Origin: Bacillota bacterium
Lineage (GTDB): Bacteria > Bacillota > Clostridia > Christensenellales > Aristaeellaceae
Assembly: GCA_023411395.1 (NCBI GenBank)
Contig: JAEYOV010000080.1
Location: 1 to 23,800, forward strand
Direction of reading: 5' to 3'
Length of the DNA stretch: 23,800 nt
Shown here: positions 1-7,386 of the stretch, in pieces
Position numbering within the stretch: the first letter of the stretch is position 1
Layout of the letters: every line of letters starts with the position of its first letter
Notes under the pieces: generated by a model
What the model saw: the letters and a program-made list of their open reading frames with translations, nothing else
Databases searched by the model: none
Told to the model about the DNA's origin: nothing
Program-made: the position numbers and the translations under genes

Positions 1-126
1 GGCGACCATATCGACATGGAAATCATGCTCATCACCCCCATCGCCATCGAGCAGGGCCTGCGCTTCGCCATTCGCGAAGGCGGCCGTACCGTGGGCTCCG
101 GCGTCGTGGTCAGCGTGATCGAATGA
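1..126 (+). CDS. tuf: Elongation factor Tu, C-terminal end (partial)
   Basis: The window opens inside this gene, so only the last 41 codons are visible. The frame runs from base 1 to the TGA at 124-126 and encodes the end of EF-Tu domain III, recognisable by the stretch IREGGRTVGSGVV near the C-terminus. EF-Tu is the GTPase that carries aminoacyl-tRNA to the ribosomal A site in the cytoplasm. Its place just upstream of rpmG-secE-nusG is common in bacteria. The family assignment is secure; the start lies outside the window. Confidence 0.96.
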   Translation, partial: GDHIDMEIMLITPIAIEQGLRFAIREGGRTVGSGVVVSVIE

Positions 127-136
127 CAAGCCTTTC

Positions 137-166
137 CGCCTGCGGGGCCTTACAGCCCCGCAGGCG
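137..166 (+). terminator. Strong hairpin after tuf
   Basis: A perfect 12-bp GC-rich stem (137-148 with 155-166) encloses a 6-base loop, 10 bases after the tuf stop codon. No clean T-run follows, only a few scattered T residues at 172-180. It is probably the tuf transcript end or a 3'-stabilising hairpin. Confidence 0.6.
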
Positions 167-182
167 CAGCGCCTATTCTTCC

Positions 183-212
183 GTTGACAGGGACTGTCAA
201 CTGTGATACATT
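183..212 (+). promoter_or_regulatory. Promoter for rpmG-secE-nusG with overlapping palindrome
   Basis: TTGACA at 184-189 is followed after exactly 17 bases by TACATT at 207-212, which fits a sigma-A-type promoter. A perfect palindrome with 8-base arms (GTTGACAG at 183-190, CTGTCAAC at 194-201) overlaps the -35 box. That geometry would suit a repressor operator, but no regulator can be named from it. Confidence 0.7.
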
Positions 213-256
213 GTATGGGCGCGTTTTGACTCCCAATCAGGCAGGAGGTGTCCAAA

Positions 257-418
257 GTGGCAAACGCCGTGCGCCAGAAGGTTGTGCTGGCCTGCACTGA
301 ATGCAAGCAGCGCAACTACAATTCCATGAAGAACAAGAAGAATACGCCCGACCGGATTGAGCTGAGCAAATACTGCCGTTTTTGCAAGAAGCACACCGAC
401 CACCGGGAGACCAAGTGA
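257..418 (+). CDS. rpmG: 50S ribosomal protein L33
   Basis: This 53-residue protein begins at a GTG codon. The ribosome binding site AGGAGG at 243-248 lies 8 bases before that GTG, which favours it over an in-frame GTG at 248 that overlaps the site itself. Two CxxC pairs (CTEC and CRFC) form the zinc-ribbon type of L33, a small protein of the large ribosomal subunit. It is the first gene of the transcript that continues through secE and nusG. Its length and cysteine spacing are normal for the zinc-binding form. Confidence 0.95.
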   Translation: MANAVRQKVVLACTECKQRNYNSMKNKKNTPDRIELSKYCRFCKKHTDHRETK

Positions 419-446
419 CCTAACCGAAGCTGAGGATGTGAAGAAC

Positions 447-704
447 ATGGCAGACGAGAAGAACGCCAAAAAGGACAAAGTCTCCTTCTTTGCGCGGGTG
501 CTGCGCTTTTTCAAGCTGCTTCCCGGCCGTGTCGCCACGCCGTTTAAAAACATGTGGCACGAGCTGCGCAAGGTGACTTGGCCTACGCGCCAGGCGCTTG
601 TGAACAACACGCTGATTGTGATCCTGTTCATTGTGTTCATGGGCGCGGTCATCGGCCTTTTAGACCTGGGCGCTTCGGCGCTTATCAATCTTCTGATTAG
701 TTAG
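447..704 (+). CDS. secE: Preprotein translocase subunit SecE
   Basis: SecE is the small essential subunit of the SecYEG channel that clamps the two halves of SecY. The protein of 85 residues has a charged, lysine-rich N-terminus, the conserved amphipathic segment around ELRKVTWPTRQ, and a single C-terminal membrane helix (about residues 50-75). That is the normal one-helix architecture of Gram-positive SecE. The ATG at 447 is chosen because a GAGG lies about 11 bases before it. An in-frame GTG at 438 directly abuts that site and is less likely. It sits between rpmG and nusG as in most bacteria. Confidence 0.94.
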   Translation: MADEKNAKKDKVSFFARVLRFFKLLPGRVATPFKNMWHELRKVTWPTRQALVNNTLIVILFIVFMGAVIGLLDLGASALINLLIS

Positions 705-724
705 CCCGCAAATAGGAGTGCCAT

Positions 725-1258
725 ATGACCGAAAAGAAAAAGGAACCCTGCTGGTATGTGGTGCATACCTATTCGGGGTATGAGAACAAAGTCAAGGACA
801 ATCTGGAAAAGGCCGTTGAAAACAACGGCATGCAGGACCTGATCATGGAAGCCAGGGTTCCTGTGGAGGATGTCGTTGAGATCAAAAATGGCAAACGGGT
901 GAAATCCCAGCGCAAAATCTATCCCGGCTACGTGCTGGTGAAGATGATTGAGACCAGCGAAAGCTGGTACCTTGTGCGCAACACCCGTGGCGTCACCGGC
1001 TTTGTGGGCCCGGACAGCAAGCCCATCCCCCTCACGGAGGAAGAAGTTGAGAAGATGCTCAACTGCGAAAAGCAGTCGGTGGAGTTTGGCATTGCCATTG
1101 GCGAGGAAGTTCGCATTCTTTCCGGCCCGCTTGAAAACTTCACCGGTACGGTTCTGGATGTGGATACCATCAGGCAGAAGCTCAACGTCAAGGTGAAAAT
1201 GTTCCTTGGCCGTGAGATGCCGGTGGAGGTCGCCCTGGACCAGGTGGAGAAGGTTTAG
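725..1258 (+). CDS. nusG: Transcription termination/antitermination factor NusG
   Basis: NusG binds RNA polymerase through its N-terminal NGN domain and modulates pausing, Rho-dependent termination and coupling to the ribosome. The 177-residue length is normal. The NGN domain (about residues 8-115) starts with WYVVHTYSGYENKV, and a C-terminal KOW domain (about 122-177) contains VRILSGPLENFTGTV. The ATG follows an AGGAG at 713-717. The gene lies 20 bases after secE and almost certainly shares its transcript. Nothing unusual is seen in it. Confidence 0.97.
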   Translation: MTEKKKEPCWYVVHTYSGYENKVKDNLEKAVENNGMQDLIMEARVPVEDVVEIKNGKRVKSQRKIYPGYVLVKMIETSESWYLVRNTRGVTGFVGPDSKPIPLTEEEVEKMLNCEKQSVEFGIAIGEEVRILSGPLENFTGTVLDVDTIRQKLNVKVKMFLGREMPVEVALDQVEKV

Positions 1259-1264
1259 CTTTTC

Positions 1265-1360
1265 CGCCGGCTTGCCGGCGTAAAGGTTGCGGTGAATACC
1301 GCATGCTGCCGCCGCTTATGCGGCGGGTGGGAGGAACGGAAAACCGTTCCGCATGACCAC
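1265..1360 (+). promoter_or_regulatory. rplK leader: three hairpins and an L1-binding-site mimic
   Basis: Three short perfect hairpins stand in a row: 1265-1280 (6 bp), 1288-1303 (6 bp) and 1309-1326 (7 bp). They are followed directly by an element at 1327-1360. That element has GTGG at its 5' end pairing with CCAC at its 3' end, the conserved GTGGGAGG (1327-1334), an upper stem GGAACGG/CCGTTCC with an AAAA loop, and ATGA just before CCAC. This is the layout of the L1-binding part of 23S rRNA (helices 76-78). L1 is known to repress the L11-L1 operon by binding such a mimic near the rplK start. The assignment rests on pattern, not on a covariance search. Confidence 0.72.
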
Positions 1361-1382
1361 ATTTCGTAGGAGGTGCCATACA

Positions 1383-1808
1383 ATGGCAAAGAAAGTCACT
1401 GCTATCGTCAAGCTGCAGGTGAACGCGGCCAAGGCCACGCCTGCGCCGCCCATCGGCCCCGCGCTGGGCCAGCACGGCGTGAACATCCCCGGCTTTTGCA
1501 AGGAGTTTAACGAGCGCACGGCCAAGCAGGCCGGCATGGTGATTCCTGTGGTCATCACCGTTTACTCCGACCGTACCTTTACCTTCATCACCAAGACCCC
1601 GCCCGTGCCCAACCTGATTAAAAAGGCTCTGGGTCTTGAAACAGCCAGCGCCAAGCCCAACCGCGACAAGGTCGGCAAGCTGACACAGGCGCAGGTCCGT
1701 GAGATCGCTACCACCAAAATGCCCGATTTGAATGCCGCCAGCATCGAGGCCGCCATGAGCATGGTGGCCGGCACCGCCCGCAGCATGGGCATCACGGTGG
1801 AGGAGTAA
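1383..1808 (+). CDS. rplK: 50S ribosomal protein L11
   Basis: L11 forms the GTPase-associated centre of the large subunit with 23S rRNA and is the target of thiopeptides. The protein has 141 residues, the standard length. It begins MAKKVTAIVKLQ, and the proline-rich APPIGPALGQHGVNI motif of the N-terminal domain is intact. The C-terminal rRNA-binding domain ends in the typical GTARSMGITVEE. The ATG at 1383 is preceded by TAGGAGGTG at 1367-1374; an upstream in-frame codon at 1353 lies inside the regulatory leader and is rejected. Translation of this gene is the expected point of L1 feedback. Confidence 0.97.
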   Translation: MAKKVTAIVKLQVNAAKATPAPPIGPALGQHGVNIPGFCKEFNERTAKQAGMVIPVVITVYSDRTFTFITKTPPVPNLIKKALGLETASAKPNRDKVGKLTQAQVREIATTKMPDLNAASIEAAMSMVAGTARSMGITVEE

Positions 1809-1816
1809 AGGTTCAA

Positions 1817-1881
1817 TCGAAAAAATGATGTTATCATTTTCTCGACACATTTGTGGGAGGACAGAGTGCCGCTAATACCAC
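1817..1881 (+). promoter_or_regulatory. rplK-rplA intercistronic hairpin and second L1-site mimic
   Basis: Two elements share this 91-base gap. First is a 13-bp stem with one mismatch (1817-1829 with 1833-1845), not followed by a T-run, so it is more likely a processing or pausing hairpin than a terminator. Second, at 1853-1881, GTGGGAGG and ATACCAC are separated by 14 bases. As I recall the bacterial 23S L1 site, these are the two strands of its conserved internal loop. The element ends 2 bases before the rplA ribosome binding site (GGGAGGA, 1884-1890), so L1 bound there could directly block rplA translation. Confidence 0.65.
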
Positions 1882-1899
1882 ATGGGAGGAAAGTTTGAC

Positions 1900-2589
1900 A
1901 TGAAACATGGCAAGAAGTATACAGACAGCAAAAAGCTGATTGATTCCCTCAAGGCGTATGATCCCGCCGAGGCCATCGACCTGGTTTTGAAAACGAGCAA
2001 GGCCAAGTTTGACGAGACGGTGGAAATCTCCGTACGCCTGGGCGTTGACCCCCGCCATGCCGACCAGCAGGTCCGCGGCGCTGTGGTTTTGCCCCATGGC
2101 ACGGGCCGCGTGGTCCGCGTGCTGGTGTTTGCCAAGAATGACAAGGCCAAGGAAGCGGAAGCCGCCGGCGCCGATTTCGTGGGCGCCGAGGACATGGTGG
2201 CCAAGATCCAGGGCGAAAACTGGTTCGGGTTCGACGTTTGCGTCGCCACCCCGGACATGATGGGCGTCGTGGGCCGCCTGGGCCGCGTGCTGGGCCCCAA
2301 GGGTCTGATGCCCAACCCCAAATCCGGCACCGTGACGATGGATGTAGCCAAGGCCATCGCTGACATCAAGGCCGGCAAGGTGGAATACCGGGTGGACAAA
2401 ACGTCTATCGTGCACTGCCCCATCGGCAAGGCCTCCTTCGGCATGGATAAGCTGGCGGAGAACCTTGCAGCCCTGATGGACGCCATCAACAAGGCAAAGC
2501 CCTCCGCGGCCAAGGGCACCTATCTGCGCTCCGTGTATCTGAGCAGCACCATGGGCCCCGCCGTGAAGGTGAACGCGCAAAAATTCTGA
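1900..2589 (+). CDS. rplA: 50S ribosomal protein L1
   Basis: L1 forms the mobile stalk at the E site and represses its own operon. The protein has 229 residues, the normal length. It starts MKHGKKYTDSKKLID, and conserved features include the RGAVVLPHGTG segment and the domain II region GRLGRVLGPKGLMPNPKSGTV. The ATG at 1900 lies 9 bases after GGGAGGA. The upstream in-frame ATG at 1882 overlaps that site and is not used here. The usual next genes, rplJ and rplL, are absent: the operon stops at a strong terminator 9 bases after the stop codon. Confidence 0.97.
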   Translation: MKHGKKYTDSKKLIDSLKAYDPAEAIDLVLKTSKAKFDETVEISVRLGVDPRHADQQVRGAVVLPHGTGRVVRVLVFAKNDKAKEAEAAGADFVGAEDMVAKIQGENWFGFDVCVATPDMMGVVGRLGRVLGPKGLMPNPKSGTVTMDVAKAIADIKAGKVEYRVDKTSIVHCPIGKASFGMDKLAENLAALMDAINKAKPSAAKGTYLRSVYLSSTMGPAVKVNAQKF

Positions 2590-2598
2590 CCTGCGGTC

Positions 2599-2650
2599 TC
2601 ATACGAAACCGGCCAAGTGCTTCACACTTGGCCGGTTTCGTATGATTTTC
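2599..2650 (+). terminator. Terminator after rplA with 21-bp perfect stem
   Basis: The arms 2599-2619 and 2625-2645 are perfect reverse complements around a 5-base loop, and TTTT follows at 2646-2649. The stem is unusually long for a simple terminator. It begins within 10 bases of the rplA stop codon. Confidence 0.88.
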
Positions 2651-2940
2651 ACGATTTCCTTGTATGCCTGTACGCCGTCCTGCGCTTTGCTTGGACGGTG
2701 CAGGCATACGGCCAGGAAATCGTGTAAGGTTCCGAAGCTGAGCGCCGCCTGCGGCGGATGAAGTGAAGCGGAGGAAGCCAACGAAAAGGAGTGCCGCAAG
2801 CATATGCGTTGCGGCACGACCATTGAGTTGGCCGGGATAGTTTGCTCCGCAAACCCCCGCCCGACCGGCAAAGCCGGTCGAGACGATTTCAAACGAGGGG
2901 GCCACCACCCCCTCGTTGCTCCCCCATGTAATTCCTCTAT
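2650..2940. repeat. Gene-free region packed with inverted repeats
   Basis: No credible gene is present. In order there are: a long imperfect inverted repeat (about 2650-2680 with 2693-2724, arms opening with CACGATTTCCT and its complement); a small CCGCC/GGCGG hairpin near 2750; a long hairpin at about 2792-2818 (GTGCCGCAA/TTGCGGCAC) with GCATATGC at its tip; CGACCGGC/GCCGGTCG near 2863-2881; and CGAGGGGG/CCCCCTCG near 2895-2916. Such density suggests a structured RNA, a REP/MITE-like element or a decayed mobile repeat. The strand of function is unknown. Confidence 0.55.
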
Positions 2941-2995
2941 TGCTGCTCTCATTGCGAAGCCATATCATATTTGGAAAGGTTTTCCGCAGGATGCC

Positions 2996-3024
2996 TTGAG
3001 ATATGTCATATTTTGTGGTATACT
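2996..3024 (+). promoter_or_regulatory. Promoter of the DtxR-like regulator gene
   Basis: TTGAGA at 2996-3001 and TATACT at 3019-3024 are 17 bases apart. The spacer begins with an 11-base palindrome (ATATG-T-CATAT, 3001-3011), which is a candidate autoregulatory operator. Confidence 0.75.
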
Positions 3025-3070
3025 GTGAAAAAGTTCAGGCTAAGCCCGGCTGGAATATGAGGAATCAATC

Positions 3071-3439
3071 ATGAAAATGCAAGAATCCGGCGAAAATTAT
3101 TTGGAGTCCATTCTCGTCTTGTCCCAGGAAAAGGGAATGGTGCGCTCCATCGATATTGTCAATGCCATGAGCTTCAGCAAGCCCAGCATCAGCAATGCCA
3201 TGCGCAGGCTCCGTGAGAACGGATACATCAAAATGGACCGCGGCGGCTTCATCACGCTGACGGAGCTGGGCCGCCAGGTTGCGGAATCGGTATACGAGCG
3301 GCACCGGCTGCTGACGGAATACCTGAAAAGCCTTGGCGTCAGCGAAAGGACGGCGGCGGAGGACGCCTGCCGTGTGGAGCACGTATTGAGCCAGGAAAGC
3401 TTCGATTGCATCAAGAGGCACATGGAGTTGAAGCCGTAA
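3071..3439 (+). CDS. DtxR/MntR-family metal-dependent transcriptional regulator
   Basis: This 122-residue protein matches the iron/manganese-sensing DtxR family: an N-terminal winged helix (about residues 5-65, with SFSKPSISNAMRRLRENGYI as the recognition region) and a dimerisation domain after it. Candidate metal ligands are H78 (in ERHRLL) and C100, E103, H104 (in CRVEH). Cys rather than Glu at the first of these positions is the DtxR-like arrangement, while residue 9 is Asn where MntR has Asp. There is no SH3-like third domain, as in the short MntR-type proteins. GAGGA precedes the ATG. It may repress its own promoter and metal-uptake genes elsewhere; no transporter is adjacent, so the metal is not known. 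Confidence 0.88.
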   Translation: MKMQESGENYLESILVLSQEKGMVRSIDIVNAMSFSKPSISNAMRRLRENGYIKMDRGGFITLTELGRQVAESVYERHRLLTEYLKSLGVSERTAAEDACRVEHVLSQESFDCIKRHMELKP

Positions 3440-3502
3440 CCCTTTCATGCCGGCCATCTTTTGAAAATGACCATTCTCCTGGCGCGCAAGGAGAGGAATG
3501 CC

Positions 3503-3979
3503 ATGGATTTGGAAATTGCCGTACTGGTGCTGATGGCTGCCTGCCTGACAGTGGCTGTCTTTTTGTATCTGAACGACAAGCGCAATTTGAAGCTGGAGGC
3601 CGTGCGCCTGGAGAAGATGCGCAACAGCGACCTGTACCAGGAGCTGAACGACATCGTGCGCCATTGCCGCAAACGGTATGTGGAACAGGTGCGCATCCGG
3701 CGGGAATGCGTGGAGTTCAAAATGATGGTTCCCGCCGGACGGCGGGTGACATTCTCCTTGGAAAGCCGGGGCTACCGCCCTTTGACGCTTACGCGCCAGC
3801 AGACGCTGTGCCTGCTCCTTGCCCAGGATATGCCGGTGCTTTCGGACAGAAGCCGCTATATGTTCCGCAAGGAAAAGAAGCCTCTTCCCAATGGAGATAA
3901 GGCTGTGGAATACATTTTTACCATGCGGATTGTTTACAAGGACGCGCTGAACCGCGCGCCCTACTATATGCAAGGCTAA
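3503..3979 (+). CDS. Hypothetical single-helix membrane protein
   Basis: I do not recognise this 158-residue protein. It starts MDLEIAVLVLMAACLTVAVFL, so residues 4-23 form one N-terminal membrane helix. A highly charged segment follows (about 24-75, many Arg/Lys/Glu, possibly helical or coiled), then a domain of about 80 residues rich in basic and aromatic residues that is probably cytoplasmic. The ATG at 3503 is chosen because AGGAGAGG lies about 6 bases before it; a TTG at 3461 has no such support. It lies 63 bases after the DtxR-like gene, probably in the same transcript. Its last four bases overlap the end of convergent recO. Confidence 0.7.
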   Translation: MDLEIAVLVLMAACLTVAVFLYLNDKRNLKLEAVRLEKMRNSDLYQELNDIVRHCRKRYVEQVRIRRECVEFKMMVPAGRRVTFSLESRGYRPLTLTRQQTLCLLLAQDMPVLSDRSRYMFRKEKKPLPNGDKAVEYIFTMRIVYKDALNRAPYYMQG

Positions 3980-4707
3980 ACGCTATCCCATATCGGTCCG
4001 CCCTTGATGGGCTTTTCCAGCCGCATTTCCACATAGCGCCGCAAGCTTAAAACCGGCGCGTCGTCACCGGGGAATGACGCGGACGCCTCCGGCCCGTTCC
4101 GGAATACGGTCTTCAGCCACGCAGCCTGTCTTTGTGTCAAGGGCAGGCTGCTTGCCGTTTTTGGGCAGACTGCACAAGCAAGCCCTCCCGCCTCGCAATC
4201 AAAGAACACGGTTTCATCTTCCCCGGGCTTTCTTCCGCAATGGACGCAATGGTTCAGCCGCGGCTTGTAGCCCAGCACGGCGGCATAGTGGAGCAGAAAG
4301 CCGCCTATCAGCCCCCGGCGGTCCTCCTGCCCATAAGTCAGGCGGTTCAGCGTTTTTAAAAGCAGCCGGAAAAGCGGCCCGCTTTCCTCCCCCGGCTGGG
4401 CGGCCGCTTCGCACAGCGTTAAAAGATAAGCCCCGCAGGCCAGCAAACCATAGTCCAGCCGCAGGGGATAAAAGCTGTCGTTCAGCGTACAGGAGGTGAG
4501 AATGTTGCGGTCATGCTGGGAAAACAGCACATATTCGCCCGTGCAAAATACTTCGCTGGCACTCATCAGCGGCGATTTGGGCCGCCGGCAGCCCCGGGAC
4601 AGAACCTCCACCCGGCCCAGGTTTGGGGTAAGCAGGGTGAGCATGCGGTCGTTGTCCCTATAGTTGACGCCGCGCAGCACGATGGCGGAAACGGTAACGG
4701 CAGGCAT
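3976..4707 (-). CDS. recO: DNA repair protein RecO
   Basis: RecO works with RecF and RecR to load RecA on SSB-coated single-stranded DNA. The 243-residue length is normal. The N-terminal OB fold (about 1-80) begins VTVSAIVLRGVNYRDNDRMLTLLT, and the helical C-terminal domain carries a zinc-finger-like pair, CVHCG and CAVC (about residues 154-181). GGAGG lies just before the ATG. The gene starts 59 bases after the stop of the ABC permease gene with no terminator between, so it may be the last gene of that operon. Its 3' end overlaps the convergent hypothetical gene by 4 bp. Confidence 0.93.
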   Translation of the reverse strand: MPAVTVSAIVLRGVNYRDNDRMLTLLTPNLGRVEVLSRGCRRPKSPLMSASEVFCTGEYVLFSQHDRNILTSCTLNDSFYPLRLDYGLLACGAYLLTLCEAAAQPGEESGPLFRLLLKTLNRLTYGQEDRRGLIGGFLLHYAAVLGYKPRLNHCVHCGRKPGEDETVFFDCEAGGLACAVCPKTASSLPLTQRQAAWLKTVFRNGPEASASFPGDDAPVLSLRRYVEMRLEKPIKGGPIWDSV

Positions 4708-4766
4708 AGGCCCTCCATCCTTTTTCTCGAATCCAGCATATCATAGTTTGGCATGGAAGGGAACAA

Positions 4767-5564
4767 TCAACTTCCTGTTGACCTGTATTTGCGCACGCCC
4801 ATCCGCCACACCAGCAGCATGATTGCAAGCACCGCAAAGCCTGAAAGGGGCGACACAAAGGCCATATGGGCTGCTTCCCCTATGAGCGGCTTTTCCAGCA
4901 GGTAGGCCACGGGCATGTGGGTGGTCAGGGCAAAGGGGGCTACGTACATGAACAAAGCCCGCATGGGCCGGGGATAGATGTCGATGGGGTACTGGCAGGC
5001 GGTGCGGCCGCCGTAGGTTAGAATGTTCACCATTTCAATGCTCTTGACGGAGAAGAAACACAAAACCGCCTCGATCAGAAACAGGCCAATGAACAGCGCG
5101 CTGCTCCCTAACAGGGATAAAAGCAGGCAGAGCGCCTTGTCCCAAGTCCAAACAAGGTTCGTCAGGCGGGAGGCCATGACGATGGCGGCAAGACCGACCA
5201 AAGACGAGCCCAGGCGGCGGGGGTCCATCTGGCTGCATAGCACCTGCAGCAGCGCGCCGCGGGGGCGCAAAAGCACCGTATCAAAGCTGCCCGACTGCAC
5301 CATGAGGTCGAAGGATGTGATGCCGCGGCCAAACAGCTCCACAAGGGAAAAGGCGAATTGCATCATGCCAAAGAACATCAGTATTTCCCCGCCGCTCCAT
5401 TTGCCAAGGGCTGTGAAGCGCTCGAACAAAAGCAGCACGGCAAAAAGCTCGCCCCCGGTCATGGCCATCATGGACAGCGTTTGCCAGAAGAAGGAACCGG
5501 GGTATTGCAGATGGCTCTTTATAAGCATCCTGGAAGCGTGGAGGCAGTATTTGACCGTATCCAT
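4767..5564 (-). CDS. ABC-2 type exporter permease (second subunit)
   Basis: A 265-residue integral membrane protein with about six hydrophobic helices and little recognisable outside them. It resembles the ABC-2-type permeases of the COG3694 group, which pair with a COG4587-like permease and a COG4586-like ATPase. The ATG at 5564 (MDTVKYCLHAS) is chosen over an upstream in-frame codon because GGGAGG, inside the last codons of the preceding gene, lies 10 bases before it. The gap to that gene is 4 bases, so translation is probably coupled. The exported substrate cannot be deduced. Confidence 0.85.
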   Translation of the reverse strand: MDTVKYCLHASRMLIKSHLQYPGSFFWQTLSMMAMTGGELFAVLLLFERFTALGKWSGGEILMFFGMMQFAFSLVELFGRGITSFDLMVQSGSFDTVLLRPRGALLQVLCSQMDPRRLGSSLVGLAAIVMASRLTNLVWTWDKALCLLLSLLGSSALFIGLFLIEAVLCFFSVKSIEMVNILTYGGRTACQYPIDIYPRPMRALFMYVAPFALTTHMPVAYLLEKPLIGEAAHMAFVSPLSGFAVLAIMLLVWRMGVRKYRSTGS

Positions 5565-5568
5565 CGTC

Positions 5569-6375
5569 TTATCCTCCCTGTACGGTGACGCGGCGAAGGT
5601 TCCGGTGCCACATAAGCCGCCCCAGGCCAATCAGCAGGCAAAGCCAGAAAACCTGGATGAAGAGGGACGGCAAAATTTCCTGCGGGGGATAGCTGCCCAT
5701 ATACAGCCGGATGGGCATATCCAGCGCCTGGGCAAACGGCTGGTAGCGCACAAATGCCTGCCAGTCTTTGGGAAAAAGCGTCAAAGGGATCAGGTTTCCC
5801 GTCATAAAAAAGGAGATCATCTGGATAACACCGGATATGCCCCGCGTATCCAGGGTGCGCATGGTCACGGCATTTTGGATGCTGGCGATGGCGCACAGGC
5901 AGCCGAAGCCGAATACCAGGGAAAGGAAAAAGAGCAGGAACGCGCCGAGGCTTTCCGGCGGGGATACGGACAGCGTTTGCGGCAGCAGCGCGGCCATCAC
6001 AAACATGGGTATGGCCCGCATGGCGCTGCCCACCACCTTTTGCGCAAGCGTACGCAGATACCAGTAAAAGTACGTGTCCACCGGTCGGCATAATTCATAG
6101 GCGATTCCGCCGGAAAAAATGGCCTCGCCCAAGGCGGGATCGCCCCCGATCAGCGCCCGGAAAAACGCCTGCTGCAGCCAGACATAGGTGACGATTTGGG
6201 GAAAGGGCACGCTTGTGTCCCCGCCGGAACGATACAGCGCCTGGTACAAAAAGATCAGCGCCAGGCCGAAGGCCATCTGGGTGACGATGCCGCCTATGGC
6301 CGCGCCGCGGTACTGTGTTTCCAGCAGCGCCCGGAGCCGGAAGGCGGCGAAATAAGGTTTAAGCCATGCCTTCAT
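5569..6375 (-). CDS. ABC-2 type exporter permease (first subunit)
   Basis: A 268-residue membrane protein with about six transmembrane helices, resembling the COG4587-like ABC-2 permeases. It probably forms a heterodimeric channel with the next gene product. The ATG overlaps the TGA of the ATPase gene in an ATGA arrangement, which implies translational coupling and equal production. The N-terminus (MKAWLKPYFAAFRLRALLE) is a short cytoplasmic helix typical of these permeases. The substrate is unknown. Confidence 0.86.
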   Translation of the reverse strand: MKAWLKPYFAAFRLRALLETQYRGAAIGGIVTQMAFGLALIFLYQALYRSGGDTSVPFPQIVTYVWLQQAFFRALIGGDPALGEAIFSGGIAYELCRPVDTYFYWYLRTLAQKVVGSAMRAIPMFVMAALLPQTLSVSPPESLGAFLLFFLSLVFGFGCLCAIASIQNAVTMRTLDTRGISGVIQMISFFMTGNLIPLTLFPKDWQAFVRYQPFAQALDMPIRLYMGSYPPQEILPSLFIQVFWLCLLIGLGRLMWHRNLRRVTVQGG

Positions 6376-7349
6376 AGTGCCATCTCCCGGTACATGGCCG
6401 CAATCAAATGGTCAAGCTGCTGTTCCAAAACGGTAAGCTCGCTGAGCATGCCCTCCTTTTGCAAAAGCGACAGCAGAACCTCCGTGGGGATTTCCCGCTT
6501 GTCATGGCTGATGAAGAAGCGGCCGTCCTCATCCTTTGTGACCGTTACGCCCGGCGGCAGGGGCGGCAGGCCGCGGCCACCTTTGTAGCAGGCTTTGATG
6601 GTGCCCTGGGTATCGTACCGGGACAAAAGCGCGGGCAGGCCGCCGTCGTATAAAAGGCTGCCCCGGCCCAAAACCATCACCCGGCTGCACAGCGCCGCGA
6701 TGTCCGACATATCGTGGGTGGTCAAAAGAATGGTGGTGCCGTGGGCCTGATTCTCCTTGAGCAAAAACGACCGGAGGGCCAGCTTGCTCACGGCATCCAG
6801 ACCGATGGTGGGCTCATCCAGAAACAAAAGCTCCGGACTGTGCAAAAGCGATCCGCAAAGCTCGGCCCGCATCCGCTGGCCCAGGCTCAATTGGCGGAGC
6901 GGGGTGGATAAAAGGCTGCCCAAATCCAGCGCGGCAGACAGTTCGTCCAGGCGCTTCCTGTAATCTATTTGGGGAATGCGGTAAATGTCCTTCAAAAGCG
7001 CGTAGGAATCGGCAATGGGCACATCCCACCAAAGCTGGGTGCGCTGGCCGAACACCACGCCGATGTGCCGTACATGGGCTTTGCGCGCAAGCCAGGGCAT
7101 GCGTCCGCCAATGGTTACCTCGCCGCTGTCGGGCGTCAGGATCCCGCTCAATATTTTGACCGTGGTGGATTTTCCCGCGCCATTGGGGCCGATGTAGCCT
7201 ACCAGTTCCCCCTTCTCAATGGAAAAGGAGATATCCTTCAGCGCGGGTACGGCTGTCTTTTCCCGGCGCAAAAGGCGAAGCGCGCCCTTTTCCATACGGC
7301 GGCGCACCACAAAGGTTTTATTCAAATGGCTGACGGATATATAAGGCAT
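6372..7349 (-). CDS. ABC transporter ATP-binding protein (COG4586-like)
   Basis: This 325-residue ATPase starts MPYISVSHLNKTF. It has Walker A GPNGAGKST, a Q-loop region around VFGQRTQLWW, signature LSLGQRMR, Walker B LLFLDEPT and the switch His in LLTTHD. The VFGQRTQLWWD motif and a C-terminal extension of about 80 residues are typical of the COG4586 exporter ATPases. The chosen ATG follows GGGAG; an ATG 22 codons upstream lies at the -35 box and cannot be the start. It is the first gene of the three-gene exporter operon. Confidence 0.92.
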   Translation of the reverse strand: MPYISVSHLNKTFVVRRRMEKGALRLLRREKTAVPALKDISFSIEKGELVGYIGPNGAGKSTTVKILSGILTPDSGEVTIGGRMPWLARKAHVRHIGVVFGQRTQLWWDVPIADSYALLKDIYRIPQIDYRKRLDELSAALDLGSLLSTPLRQLSLGQRMRAELCGSLLHSPELLFLDEPTIGLDAVSKLALRSFLLKENQAHGTTILLTTHDMSDIAALCSRVMVLGRGSLLYDGGLPALLSRYDTQGTIKACYKGGRGLPPLPPGVTVTKDEDGRFFISHDKREIPTEVLLSLLQKEGMLSELTVLEQQLDHLIAAMYREMAL

Positions 7350-7386
7350 ATATACTCCCTTCGGTTCAAAAAGCGACAAGGCATAC

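Noticed and set aside
1817..1845. Terminator between rplK and rplA
   Set aside because: The 13-bp stem has no T-run after it and the genes are always co-expressed; a processing or pausing role fits better.
2486..2968. Minus-strand open frames across the inverted-repeat region
   Set aside because: They run through several perfect hairpins and the rplA 3' end, with no start signal and low-complexity products.
3065..3973. A 302-codon minus-strand open frame
   Set aside because: It is antisense to the DtxR-like and membrane protein genes; those have recognisable domains or good start sites and this one has neither.
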